This document shows, in pieces, positions 34,774 to 44,112 of a stretch of 64,000 nucleotides of DNA. The stretch lies in contig DASWIX010000052.1 of assembly GCA_036397455.1 (NCBI GenBank), positions 7,782 through 71,781 on the forward strand, read 5' to 3'. This DNA comes from JADFNB01 sp036397455 (lineage in GTDB: Bacteria; Gemmatimonadota; Gemmatimonadetes; Gemmatimonadales; GWC2-71-9). Below the pieces are notes generated by a model, which did not search any database, was not told where the DNA came from, and saw only the letters and a program-made list of their open reading frames with translations. Made by a program: the position numbers and the translations under genes. How positions within the stretch are numbered: position 1 is the first letter of the stretch; each line of letters opens with the position of its first letter.

Positions 34774-36243
34774 ATGCCTTCCGACCACACCACCCACCTT
34801 TCGAAGTCCCGATTCGTCGCCGGCGTGCAGTGCCACAAGTTGCTGTGGTGGAAGGCGCACGAACCCGATGCGGTCGAGTTGCAACCCGACAAGGTGTTGC
34901 AGGATCGGTTCGACCAGGGCCGGCATGTGGGCGAGGTCGCGCGCGAGCGGTTTCCGGATGGGGTGCTCATCGATCGGCCGTACGACGACGTGGCCGGACG
35001 GCTCGCCGCGACGCGTGAGGCGCTCGACGCGGGCGCCGGCACGATCTTCGAGGCAACGTTCGAGGCGGACGGCGTGCGGGTAGCGGTCGATATCCTGCAG
35101 CGGACGACCGAGGGGTTCGCGATGACCGAAGTCAAGTCGGCATCGTCCCAGAAGGTCGAACACGTGTATGACGCCGCCGTGCAGGTGCATGTGCTGCGCC
35201 GGAACGGCCTCGACGTACGGCACACGGCGATCATGCATCTCAACAAGGAGCACGAATACCCGGACACGAACGCGCTGTTCGCGCGCACCGAGGTGAGCGA
35301 ACTGGTCGACGCGTTCGCGCCCAACGTACCTATCGAGGCCGCGCGCCAGCTCCGGATGTTGCAGGGGCCGCTGCCCGATCCCGAGATCGGGATGCACTGC
35401 TACGAGCCGTACGCCTGCCCATTCCTGAAGCGCTGCTGGCCGCAGTCCCCCGAGCATATCATCAGGTTGTACAACGTGGGTCCCACCAAGGCGTGGGCCT
35501 ACATGCAGCGCGGCATCAACTGGATGCACGACCTCCCGGCCAACGAGAAGCTTCCCGCCACCGCGCAACGGCAGTTGCGCGCCATGCGGGAGAACCGCCT
35601 GGTGGTGGAGCCGACGCTCGCGCGCGACCTCGAGCCATTCGGCGGCGTGCTTGGCTTTCTGGACTTCGAGACGGTGAGCCGCGCCATCCCGGTGTGGCCG
35701 GGCGTCAAGCCGTGGGGACCGTCAACCGCGCAGTTCAGCTATCACGAGTCGAGCGGCGACGCGACGTACCGCCACGTGGGATACCTGGCAGAAGGACCGC
35801 ACGACCCGCGGCCGGAGCTGGCCGAGCGGATGCTGGTCGCGACGCGCGACGCGGAGCGGGTGGTGATGTACTCGTCCTACGAGCGGCGCTGCATTCGCGA
35901 TCTGCAGCGCGCGGTACCGGGCCTCGCTGCTGACCTCCGGACGCTGGAGCACAAACTGATCGACCTCCTGCCGGTCGTGCGGAACAACGTCTACCATCCC
36001 GACTTCCAGGGGAGCTTCAGTATCAAGTACGTGCTGCACCCGATGGTCCCGGATCTGACGTACAACGACCTAGTGATCGTCGACGGGCTGGTCGCGAGCG
36101 TCGAAATTGCGCGGTTGCTGTTCGTGGCGCACAAGATTCCACCAGCCGAGCGCGACCGGTTGCGGGTGGACCTGCTGGCGTACTGCGAACGGGATACGTG
36201 GGCGATGGTGCGGCTCCTGCAGCGACTGCGAGAGCTGGCATGA
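34774..36243 (+). CDS. DUF2779 protein with Cas4-like PD-(D/E)XK and DEDD-type exonuclease domains
   Basis: 489 residues from the ATG at 34774 (MPSDHTTHLSKSRF). N-terminal half: Cys20 in VQCHKLLWW, then a PD-(D/E)XK core with Asp106 (VDILQ), Glu119 and Lys121 (TEVKSA), and three further Cys at 209, 215 and 221 (CYEPYACPFLKRC). Four Cys placed like this around a PD-D/EXK core match the Fe-S nucleases Cas4 and AddB. C-terminal half: LDFET at 296-300 starts a DEDD RNase-H-like exonuclease fold, closing with YCERDTWAMVRLL. No cas genes are near. The stop overlaps the CocE start by ATGA. Confidence 0.85.
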   Translation: MPSDHTTHLSKSRFVAGVQCHKLLWWKAHEPDAVELQPDKVLQDRFDQGRHVGEVARERFPDGVLIDRPYDDVAGRLAATREALDAGAGTIFEATFEADGVRVAVDILQRTTEGFAMTEVKSASSQKVEHVYDAAVQVHVLRRNGLDVRHTAIMHLNKEHEYPDTNALFARTEVSELVDAFAPNVPIEAARQLRMLQGPLPDPEIGMHCYEPYACPFLKRCWPQSPEHIIRLYNVGPTKAWAYMQRGINWMHDLPANEKLPATAQRQLRAMRENRLVVEPTLARDLEPFGGVLGFLDFETVSRAIPVWPGVKPWGPSTAQFSYHESSGDATYRHVGYLAEGPHDPRPELAERMLVATRDAERVVMYSSYERRCIRDLQRAVPGLAADLRTLEHKLIDLLPVVRNNVYHPDFQGSFSIKYVLHPMVPDLTYNDLVIVDGLVASVEIARLLFVAHKIPPAERDRLRVDLLAYCERDTWAMVRLLQRLRELA

Positions 36244-38003
36244 GAAACATCCCCTTGCTGCTCCTGGCCCTGTTGCCGGCGCCGTCGAGCACACGGGCCC
36301 AGGCAACGGACAGCGTCGTGATCGAGACGGACGTGGCGCTGGTCGCCCGCGACGGGACACGACTGTCGGCGGACGTGTACCGCCCCGCACCACCCGGCCG
36401 ATACCCGGTGATCGTGGAGCGGACGCCTTACGACAACCGGGCCACCGGTGTCGCATTCGGCCCGCTATTCGCCGCGCATCGCTACGTGTACGTCGCGGTC
36501 GACGTCCGCGGGCGCTACGACTCCCAAGGCACCTTCTATCCGTATCGCGATGATGCGTCGGACGGTCATGACGCGATTGCATGGGCCGCGACGCAGCCCT
36601 GGTCGGATGGGCGCGTGGGTACCTTCGGCGGATCGTATCTCGGGTTCAACCAGTGGCTCACCGCTCCCGGCGCGCCGGCCGCGTTGCAAACAATGGTCGT
36701 GTTCGTCTCTCCGGTTGACTACTTCGACAGTCCGGCCCACACGGGCGGCGCGTTCAACCTTGGCGGGCGGTTGCCGTGGGCGTTGTTGGTCGATGACCGG
36801 GAGAATCAGGATCTGACCGCGGTCGACTGGACCACCGGATTGCGACATCTCCCGCTCGCGTCCGCCGACAGCGCCATCGGCCGAGACATGCCGCATTTCC
36901 GCGACTGGGTGATCAACGCGGACAAGAACGAGTACTGGGCGCGCTACCGCGTGGGCAACCGCTGGACCGCGATCGATATCCCGGTCCTGCACGTCGGCGG
37001 GTGGTACGATGAGTTCCTGCGTGGCACGCTGGCCGGGTTCACCCACATGCGGCAGGAAGCGCCGTCGCCGGGCACGCGTCGCGAGCAACGGATGCTGATC
37101 GGGCCGTGGACGCATAACGTGCTGGGGGCCACCGGCCGCGTGAACGACATCGAGTTCGGCCCCGACGCGGTGTGGCGGTTCCAGACGGAACTGGTCGCGT
37201 GGTACGACCGCCATCTCCGGGACGACACGGCCGTCGTTTTCCCCGGCGCACCGGTGCGGGTATTCGTGATGGGCTCCAACCGGTGGGCCGAGTTCGATGA
37301 CTGGCCGCCGCCGGGCGCGACGCCGACCCGGTTCTATCTGCACAGTGCGGGACGCGCCAACTCGGCGGGCGGCGACGGACGGCTCGACCGCAGCACTGCC
37401 GGCGAGGAGCCGGCCGATACCTACCGCTACGATCCCGCCGATCCGGTGCCGAGCGTGGGTGGCGCCACCTGCTGCATCGCGCCGGGACTGTATCCCGAGA
37501 TCATGCCCTGGGGACCGATGGATCAGCGCGAGGTGGAATCGCGGTCGGACGTCCTGGTGTACTCGACCGCGCCGTTCGACCAACCGTTGACGATCGTTGG
37601 CCCCGTCCGCGTGCGGCTGCACGCCGCGTCATCCGCCATCGATACCGATTTCACCGCCAAGCTGGTCGACGTGTCACCCGACGGCTTCGCCCGGAACCTC
37701 ACCGACGGCATCATGCGCGCGCGCTATCGCACTTCGACCGCCGAGGCGTCGTTTCTCACGCCAGGGGAGGTCTACGTATTCGACATCGATTTGGCGGCAA
37801 CGGCCAACACGTTTCTGCACGGTCATCGGCTGCGGCTCGAGATCAGCAGTAGCAACTTCCCCTGGTACGATCGCAACCTGAACACCGGTGAACACCCGGC
37901 GTTCGGAACGGAATCGCGCACGGCGACTCAAACGATCCTGCACGATCGCGCGCGCGCGTCGTATGTCGAGGTGACGGTCGCCGGAGGCGGTGACCGCCTG
38001 TGA
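36240..38003 (+). CDS. CocE/NonD family hydrolase (S15, X-Pro dipeptidyl-peptidase type)
   Basis: 587 residues; signal peptide MRNIPLLLLALLPAPSSTRAQ. The alpha/beta hydrolase core has GTFGGSYLGF with nucleophile Ser132, DVRGRYDSQG, HVGGWYDEFLRG (acid) and MLIGPWTHNVLG (His). The C-terminal domain is a jelly-roll of X-Pro peptidase type (PVRVRLHAASSAIDTDFTAKLVDVSPDG; HRLRLEISSSNFPWYDRN). Members hydrolyse esters, acyl groups or X-Pro peptides. It shares ATGA with the DUF2779 gene, which is an odd functional neighbour. Confidence 0.92.
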   Translation: MRNIPLLLLALLPAPSSTRAQATDSVVIETDVALVARDGTRLSADVYRPAPPGRYPVIVERTPYDNRATGVAFGPLFAAHRYVYVAVDVRGRYDSQGTFYPYRDDASDGHDAIAWAATQPWSDGRVGTFGGSYLGFNQWLTAPGAPAALQTMVVFVSPVDYFDSPAHTGGAFNLGGRLPWALLVDDRENQDLTAVDWTTGLRHLPLASADSAIGRDMPHFRDWVINADKNEYWARYRVGNRWTAIDIPVLHVGGWYDEFLRGTLAGFTHMRQEAPSPGTRREQRMLIGPWTHNVLGATGRVNDIEFGPDAVWRFQTELVAWYDRHLRDDTAVVFPGAPVRVFVMGSNRWAEFDDWPPPGATPTRFYLHSAGRANSAGGDGRLDRSTAGEEPADTYRYDPADPVPSVGGATCCIAPGLYPEIMPWGPMDQREVESRSDVLVYSTAPFDQPLTIVGPVRVRLHAASSAIDTDFTAKLVDVSPDGFARNLTDGIMRARYRTSTAEASFLTPGEVYVFDIDLAATANTFLHGHRLRLEISSSNFPWYDRNLNTGEHPAFGTESRTATQTILHDRARASYVEVTVAGGGDRL

Positions 38004-38089
38004 GTGTCGCTGGCCGTTCCCACGGTTGCACGACCCCAACCGGCGCAGCAGCTTCTCCCGCGCCCTCATCCGCCTGAACGGAGACGACC

Positions 38090-39061
38090 ATGGCATTCGA
38101 GACGACTCGGCGGTTGGCCGGCATCGCAGCAGTCGCCGCGACCATCCTGCTTGGTGGATGCAGCCAACGCGACGGCGCGGCGCTCGCCCCGGGCGAATAC
38201 ACCGTCCAGATGCCAGGCGGGAAGGTGTGGTACAAGATCGTCGGGGGCGGCCCCGGTGCTCCATTGGTCATCCTGCACGGTGGCCCGGGCGCGCCCAGCT
38301 ACTATCTCAAGCCGTTCGAGGCTCTGGCTGACGAGCGCGCGGTGATCTTCTACGACCAACTCGGTGCGGGACGCTCGGAACACACCAGCGACACCACACG
38401 CTGGACCATCCCACATTTCGTCGCCGAGTTGGACAGCCTGCGACGGGTATTGGGGCTGTGGGACTTCCACCTCATGGGTCACTCCTGGGGCACGATGCTG
38501 GCCGCCGAGTACGCGTTCACGCATCCCGATAGCATCAAGAGCCTCATCTTCGCGAGCCCGGCGTTGAGCACCGCGCGCTGGCTGGCCGATGCGGACAGCC
38601 TGGTGAAGACCCTCCCCCGCTCGCTCCAGCAGGCGATCGCGCGCAACGAGGCGCGGAGCACCTTCGACGCGCCCGAATACCAGGCGGCGGTCGGCGCGTT
38701 CTACGAGCGGTTCCTGTCGCGCAAGCTGCCGTGGTCGGCCGATATCGATAGCACGTTCAACCAGTTGAACACCGACTTGTACGGCTACATGTGGGGCCCA
38801 AGCGAATTCACCGCGACCGGGACGTTGAGAGACTTCGATGCCACGGGTTCGCTGGAGTTGCTCCAGGTCCCCGCGCTGTTCACCACCGGTGAGTTCGACG
38901 AAGCCTTACCAGCGACCGTGCGGTACTACGCCAGCCTGATGCCGGGCTCCGAGGTCGCCGTCATTGCGGGAGCCGCACACCTCACGATGCAGGACAATCC
39001 CGAAGAGAACATTCGCGTGGTGCGCGAGTTTCTCTATCGGATAGATCACCAGAAGCAGTAA
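38090..39061 (+). CDS. Proline iminopeptidase-like S33 hydrolase, lipoprotein
   Basis: 323 residues. Lipoprotein signal with LLGGC, so Cys24 is likely lipidated. The S33 features are HGGPGAPSYYL, FYDQLGAGRSE, nucleophile Ser132 in GHSWGTMLAAEY, acid in TTGEFDEALP and His in AGAAHLTMQDNP. The family releases N-terminal proline or other residues from peptides; GHSWG with HGGPG is the typical PIP pair. It follows the CocE gene by 86 bp in the same direction. Confidence 0.93.
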   Translation: MAFETTRRLAGIAAVAATILLGGCSQRDGAALAPGEYTVQMPGGKVWYKIVGGGPGAPLVILHGGPGAPSYYLKPFEALADERAVIFYDQLGAGRSEHTSDTTRWTIPHFVAELDSLRRVLGLWDFHLMGHSWGTMLAAEYAFTHPDSIKSLIFASPALSTARWLADADSLVKTLPRSLQQAIARNEARSTFDAPEYQAAVGAFYERFLSRKLPWSADIDSTFNQLNTDLYGYMWGPSEFTATGTLRDFDATGSLELLQVPALFTTGEFDEALPATVRYYASLMPGSEVAVIAGAAHLTMQDNPEENIRVVREFLYRIDHQKQ

Positions 39062-39135
39062 GGTCGGCAGGGCGAGTCTTGGCGGGACGAGGGTCGCCGG
39101 ATCGGGACTCGGAGCGGTGCGGGACCGACGCATCG

Positions 39136-39277
39136 TTGGCAGTCCCGCCCTGAGAGGGCGGGCTCGGCCAAGAACTCGGTCCTGAAGGACCGTGGGTTGC
39201 GCGGCGTTGTTGGCAGTCCCGCCCTGAAAGGGCGGGCTCGGCCGAGAACTCGGTCCTGAAGGACCGTGGGTTGTGCG
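39136..39277. repeat. Tandem pair of REP-like units, each with two hairpins
   Basis: Two ~68-bp units start at 39136 and 39210 (74-bp period) and differ at only a few positions. Each holds a 7-bp hairpin CCCGCCC-TGAGA/TGAAA-GGGCGGG followed ~14 nt later by a 6-bp hairpin CGGTCC-TGAA-GGACCG. Such paired hairpins with conserved loops are typical of REP/BIME elements mobilised by Y1 (TnpA-REP) transposases. Located between the ends of two converging genes, where REP elements usually lie; they may also terminate transcription. Confidence 0.8.
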
Positions 39278-39280
39278 TCG

Positions 39281-41019
39281 CTAGTACCGCCAGCTCACGG
39301 TGTCGGCTCGCGGCGGATGGTTCTTGCGGATCTGATCCATGATCCGCGGGATGAACATCTGGTGGTAGCGTAACCGCGACAGCGCGTTGGGCCTGGTGTG
39401 GTCGCCGTTCCAGCAGTGTTCGTCGCGCGCGCCGTACTCAACCGCCCCGTCATAGTAGGGGTCGGTCGTGCTCTCCAGAAACTCCTCGGCGAGGTAGACG
39501 GCGTTGTTGAGGTAGTAGTTGTCCATCTCGCCGACGTAGATGAACAATTTCCCGCGCACCTTGGGGCCCAGCGCGGCCCAGTCGCGACGCAGGATTGCAC
39601 GAGGTCGTAATGCTCGCGCCAGTACGCCGCGACGTCGTGATCGATGACGCCGGTGCGCTTGTCCCAAATCGGTTTGGGATATCCGTCGTCGCCCACCGGC
39701 GAGTACACCGACTGCCACACATCCCACTGGTCGCCCGAACGACCGCGACTGCCAAGCGCCAGTTCGCGGTGATTCATCTGCTCCAGGGTGGACTGCACGT
39801 GACCGAGGTAATCGCGATGGCCGGGGCGCGGGGTGCGCTTCCACCGCTCGTCCGGATAGTAGGCGTTGTTGTCTTCGTAGATGTTCACCGCGGTGTACGC
39901 GCGGAAGTCGATGGGATCAGGGCAGGCGACCCACGCGCCGTTGAAATCGTCGGGGTAGAACACCTGAACGGCCATCGCCTCCCATCCGCCGGTGGACCCG
40001 CCGTAGGTGAACCGGGCCCAGCCCTCGCCGAGGCCGCGATATTTCCGTTCGATGTATGGGATCAGCTCCCGCATGATCGCGTCCCCGTACGGTCCGTTGT
40101 TGGCCGAGTTGACCGCGTACGAGTCATCGTAGAATGGCGTGGGATGTTGCACGTTGATCAGCAGCACGCGCGGAGAATCCGGGCCGATCCAATCGCGGTA
40201 GAACTGATGGGCGTGTTCCTGCTGGATGCGATTGTAGCAATCGAGATCGAACCGCGCGCTGTAGCTGCACGGCAGCTCCGCGTCCGGCGGCGCTTCGCGA
40301 AACCCGCCGAACGTGTAGGGGAAATGTCCGTGATCGACGACCAGCGGATAGCGCGCGTTGGGATGCTCGTCGAATGCTTCCGGCAGCAGGATGTTGGCGC
40401 CGAGGAACATCGGGCGACCCCAGAACCGCGTCAGCAGGTCGCTCTGGATCCGCTCGTGCCGGATGTACTTCGTGTCCGGCGGATCGGGAATGGGCGGGAT
40501 TTCCTGATCCAACGTGATGCGAACGACGGCATCCCGCCTCGGGGTGACCGTGATCGCGCGTGGTGTCGAGTAGAGATTCCCCGGTTTCCGGTTCCACTGT
40601 TGTCCTTCCCCACGGTCCGGCGGGAGCTTGACCGTATGACCGTCAGAGCGGTGAAACGTCTCGTAGCGGTTGAGCAGAGCCTGGACCCAGTAGCGTCCGG
40701 GCGGAACGTCGGCCAGGCTGGGCAGGGGGTACCCGAAGGCCGTGGCGTCCACGGTCGCCGCGTGGCCCGGCGCCAGACCGTCGACGTCGACCCCGAACAC
40801 GAGCTGGGTGTTGGCGCCGTCGGAGATCTGGAACCGCGGCTCGTTGGTCGAGTCGGCAGAGATCAACAACAGCACGCGACCGTCCAATGACTCGGTGCCG
40901 CGCTCGGTGGGAACCGAGATGGCGAAGCTGAGCCCCTCTTGGGGAGACGGCGCACGAGCACTCGAGCCGACGAGCAGCGGGACGCCGACGAGCACGAGCG
41001 CGGCAACACGGTGGGTCAT
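39281..41019 (-). pseudogene. Secreted esterase-like alpha/beta hydrolase gene with single-base frameshift
   Basis: Reading from ATG 41019, the frame gives a signal peptide (MTHRVAALVLVGVPLLVG) and ~470 good residues. These include an alpha/beta hydrolase nucleophile in FTYGGSTGGWEAMAVQ, resembling enterochelin/feruloyl-esterase-like proteins. After WREHYDLVQ it turns into Ser/Thr/Arg-rich nonsense. The true continuation, ILRRDWAALGPKVRGKLFIY..., lies in the next frame and ends at 39281. One missing base around 39594-39597 explains this. The conserved His (DEHCWNGDHTR) is in the second frame, so the protein as read lacks part of its triad. Either a real mutation or a sequencing error. Confidence 0.82.
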
Positions 41020-41091
41020 GACAGATCCTCACACGAGGTGGCGTGGGAACGATGCGCCATCGACTGGCGGAGTCAAGCCAACCCGCGCGAC

Positions 41092-41871
41092 CTACGACCC
41101 GCCGAGGAACCAGTCGAGCGCGGCCTCGGAGACGGCGGCGGGCACCTGATGGGTTCCGCTGAACTCATTGAACGTCACGTCGTAGCCGTCGTCACGCAGG
41201 CCCGGCACGATGCCGTCACGGCTCAACTTCACCGGCAGAATCGGATCGTTGGTCCCGTGCGACACGTAGACCTTGGGTTTGCCGACGATCGGCTCGGCGG
41301 GAACGATGAACCCGGGTGAATACGCGATGAGGTGGGTAAACAGATCGCCGTTGGACAGCCCGACCGACAGCGCGTCCGACGCCCCGTCGGAAAACCCGCC
41401 GAGCGCCAGGTGCGTGGGATCGACGCGGTAATGGTCGAAGGTCTGCTGCAACGCCCGATCGAGAAACCGGACATCCGGCCCCCACTGGCCCAGCACGACA
41501 TCCCAGGTGCTCCCTCGCGAATCCGGCGCGAGTACGATCATGCCGCGCGCTTCCGCCCGGGCGTGGTAGCTCTGCCATTCACTCCCCGAGCCGCCCGCCC
41601 CGTGCAGCACGACCATGAGCGGCATCGGCGCGTCGGGCGTGTAGCTCTCAGGCACGTAGAGAAGGCCATCGCGCGCGGTCTCGAGCCCGAGTGGGTTGAG
41701 CCCGTGGGTGGGTTCCAGCGCCGGCAGCCCCGGGCGCGCGGTGAGGCGCGGCGCCGTGACCACGACCTCGGTGGGCGTCCGGCCGCAGCCCAGCAGGGCC
41801 GGCATCAGCGCGGCGGCCGTGGCGCCCGCCACGAATTCCCGTCGCGACATCAGGCCATGGATGGAGGTCAT
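41092..41871 (-). CDS. Tat-exported esterase (PHB-depolymerase/LpqC-like)
   Basis: 259 residues from ATG 41871 (an alternative is 41850). The N-terminus has SRREFVAGATAAALMPALLGC, a twin-arginine signal with a lipobox, so it is likely a Tat lipoprotein. Alpha/beta hydrolase core: LMVVLHGAGGSGSEWQ, nucleophile in GGFSDGASDA, acid in SHGTNDPILP, His in GTHQVPAA. Similar proteins are annotated as phospholipases, feruloyl esterases or polyhydroxybutyrate depolymerases. It follows the frameshifted esterase in orientation with a 72-bp gap. Confidence 0.87.
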   Translation of the reverse strand: MTSIHGLMSRREFVAGATAAALMPALLGCGRTPTEVVVTAPRLTARPGLPALEPTHGLNPLGLETARDGLLYVPESYTPDAPMPLMVVLHGAGGSGSEWQSYHARAEARGMIVLAPDSRGSTWDVVLGQWGPDVRFLDRALQQTFDHYRVDPTHLALGGFSDGASDALSVGLSNGDLFTHLIAYSPGFIVPAEPIVGKPKVYVSHGTNDPILPVKLSRDGIVPGLRDDGYDVTFNEFSGTHQVPAAVSEAALDWFLGGS

Positions 41872-42020
41872 GCGTCGACTCGTTGCCGTCGTGCGTGGCA
41901 CGGCGCGTTCGCGATCGGTTTTGGCATGCGGTGGAATACCCGCCGCCTCTCCTCGGGTGCCCGACGACATGCGCCGAGGCGATCAGGGTTCGGGGGCGCA
42001 CCCCCCCGACCGTGCGGGCG

Positions 42021-43100
42021 TCAGCAGAGCGTGGCGCCGAACAGGGTTCCTTCGTAGTTCAGTTCGGTGATCCGACCACCGGTAACGAAATTCACCGTGG
42101 CAACCCCGGTGGTGCCGTCGGCGAACTGCAACTGGACTCGACTGCCCACGGTGGTCCCCTCCACGCGATAGCGCGCCCGGTTCCCACCCTGGCCCGAGTA
42201 ACCGGATCCGGTCTCCACGTTCCACGACGCCTCGTTGCCGATCGACATGCCGCCGCGGCCGTCGAACGACACGCGGGTGCTGCGGGAATAGCCGCCGTCG
42301 GGGGAGCTCGAATAGGAGCAGAGCATTCCCTGCAACAGGTGATCGAATTGACCCGGCTGTCCCGCCGGCGGCGCGCCACCCTGTCCCGTGCCCGGTGCCG
42401 CCACCTGCGCACCACCCCCGCGGCGACATTGGGTCGTGGTCCCATCCGGCCGCCGAACGGTGAGGTTGTCTCCGGCGAGCTGGTAGCCATAGTCCGCCGT
42501 CCCGCCGCCATCACTGACCCGAATCATATCACCCACGAGCTGATACCCAACCGGCGAGCCATTGTATTCGAGCTGCGACTCGGATCGAAAGATCATCTGC
42601 GCCGGTCCCTCGGGGGATTGGCAGGACCACGCGCCCATCAGGCCCTTGCCGGCACCCGCCCCACCGCCCGCGAGCGGCCACGCCCCGCGAGCTTGGCCGG
42701 AGGTGGGCGGCTTGCCAACCGTGCCCGGCGTCCCGGCGGTACCGCGCGACTCGAACACCAGCTGTCGCGCGGAGTCGTAGACGGGTTGTCCGTCCTGCCC
42801 CGCGTCGAACAGCGTCAGCATCAGGCGTCCGCCGTCAACCGACGCTTCAAAAAACATCCCACCCGACTGGTCGTAGACGGCGCCGACGGCGGTACCCTGC
42901 TCCATGACACCTTCGACGGTGTACGTCACGCCACCACCCGACATCGTGCCCGTGACCTTGCCGCCCGCATCCTGGCGCAGGGTGATCGTGACGGGCCCTT
43001 GGTCGCCCTGCATGACGTAAGTACCCGAGACTCCCTGGGCGGACAACGCGGCGGGCGAGCACAGGGCGAAGACGAGGAGAACGATGGAGCCGGTACGCAT
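42021..43100 (-). CDS. Secreted protein of unknown function
   Basis: 359 residues from ATG 43100; GAGGGGG SD and a signal peptide (SIVLLVFALCSPAALSAQ). Body made of short beta-strand motifs separated by Gly-rich linkers: GTYVMQGDQGPVTITLRQDAGGKVTGTMSGGG near residues 25-60, GAWSCQSPEG..., and SFDGRGGMSI. The repeated 'strand-G-strand' pattern suggests lipocalin-like small barrels of the type used for extracellular ligand binding. Cys in CQS, CRR, MLCS and the final C may pair. No family recognised. Confidence 0.7.
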   Translation of the reverse strand: MRTGSIVLLVFALCSPAALSAQGVSGTYVMQGDQGPVTITLRQDAGGKVTGTMSGGGVTYTVEGVMEQGTAVGAVYDQSGGMFFEASVDGGRLMLTLFDAGQDGQPVYDSARQLVFESRGTAGTPGTVGKPPTSGQARGAWPLAGGGAGAGKGLMGAWSCQSPEGPAQMIFRSESQLEYNGSPVGYQLVGDMIRVSDGGGTADYGYQLAGDNLTVRRPDGTTTQCRRGGGAQVAAPGTGQGGAPPAGQPGQFDHLLQGMLCSYSSSPDGGYSRSTRVSFDGRGGMSIGNEASWNVETGSGYSGQGGNRARYRVEGTTVGSRVQLQFADGTTGVATVNFVTGGRITELNYEGTLFGATLC

Positions 43101-43253
43101 GGCGCACCCCCTCGGCAAGAGACGGGAACGGCGGCAAACCCGACCGGATTCATTCCCAATTGCTCGCGCGATGGCCGCGAGCGTCCGCTGCTCGAAGATG
43201 CGGTTTGCGGGTCTGATTTGGAAGGGGGTTACGGCCGAAGGACGAACTACGGT

Positions 43254-43454
43254 TCACGACAAGTTGGTCGATGCGCTGTTGTTAGACGCCCCTGTCATCT
43301 GGTCGTAGCGGCAGCTGCGGGCCTCCCCGACGCTGTGCGCCAGCGTCATCTTGCCGCTCTGTCGCGCCCCGTGGAGGAGCGCGGCCGGAGTATCGCGGAG
43401 CGCTTCGCGCAGCCGCACCTCGAGGTGGCGGGGGAAATCCGGCTCTTCGCTAGC
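43254..43454 (-). pseudogene. Fragment of an AAA (DUF4143-type) ATPase N-terminus
   Basis: The stretch EEPDFPRHLEVRLREAL...LLHGARQSGKMTLAHSVGE is the start of an AAA_14/DUF4143 ATPase, including the Walker A GARQSGK (with Met in place of the usual Thr after Lys). The frame then ends after ~45 more bp, so all later domains are gone. It sits just downstream of the HepT/MNT remnants and is fused to them in one frame. Confidence 0.65.
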
Positions 43455-43610
43455 TCGAGGCTCGGCGGACCGCCCCCGCGCTTGCCGAGCACGACTTCGA
43501 GTGCGCCGGTGAGCAGACTCGCGTAGGCAACGCGGGCGTCGCCGAGCGAGCGCGCCGCGGTCGGCACCACCGGACGCCCCGGCGCCCCAGCGCCAGCGCT
43601 CCTCTGGAGT

Positions 43611-43727
43611 CAGGGAGACGTCTCCCTTCTTTGCGAACACCTCCCGGTCCGTTCCAGCGACCAGTTCCGAAAGGCGGTCGATCGCCCTGAGCACATGCCC
43701 GAGAAAGACCGCGTCAGGCAGCGGCAT
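43611..43727 (-). pseudogene. HepT-like toxin fragment
   Basis: Starts at ATG 43727, overlapping the end of the nucleotidyltransferase gene as in intact MNT/HepT pairs. The first ~30 residues (AVFLGHVLRAIDRLSELVAGTDREVF) match the first helix of DUF86/HepT. After that the frame becomes Arg-rich and unrelated. The RX4-6H catalytic motif is absent, so no functional toxin is encoded. Confidence 0.6.
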
Positions 43728-44002
43728 CGAAGATGACGGACGCGCTGGCCAGGATCGGCTCTCTGAGGTACGGGCTCAGTCCCGGCTCGGTGATCCCGTC
43801 CACCGGCCGCCCGAAAAACGCCTCCAGCTCATCCTCAAGGCGGAGCAGTTCGAAGAAGCCACTGGGCGAGCCGAAATCGACCAGGAGGTCGATATCAGAG
43901 TCCGAGCCCGCCTCGTCCCGCGAGGCCGATCCAAAGATGCGGAGCTGCGTCACGTCGTGGCGGGCAGATGTCCGCAAGCCGCTGGCGATCGAACTGGACC
44001 AT
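43714..44002 (-). pseudogene. MntA-like nucleotidyltransferase, frameshifted near the start
   Basis: The frame ending at 43714 has the minimal nucleotidyltransferase signature LRIFGSASRDEAGSDSDIDLLVDF (GSx10DxD). The natural start MVQFDRQRLADIC at 44002 is in another frame. One extra base in the GGG at 43962-43964 separates the two, since removing it gives the continuous MVQFDRQRLADICRHDVTQLRIF. MntA proteins are antitoxins that AMPylate HepT. An in-frame start further upstream could still give a product with an abnormal N-terminus. Confidence 0.7.
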
Positions 44003-44112
44003 GCGCCCAAGCGCTCGGCGATGGCCGTCCACGTCAAGCCGGCGGTGCCAGGCCCCTGCGGGTGCCGCAGTGGCCCGCGCACGACACGCCACGCATCCTG
44101 TTCGCAACCCCC

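Noticed and set aside
34774..36243. Cas4 gene of a CRISPR-Cas system
   Set aside because: The Cas4-like domain is fused to an exonuclease (DUF2779), and no cas genes or arrays are near.
39134..39280. CRISPR array
   Set aside because: Only two units with no unique spacers of regular length; internal hairpins point to REP-like repeats.
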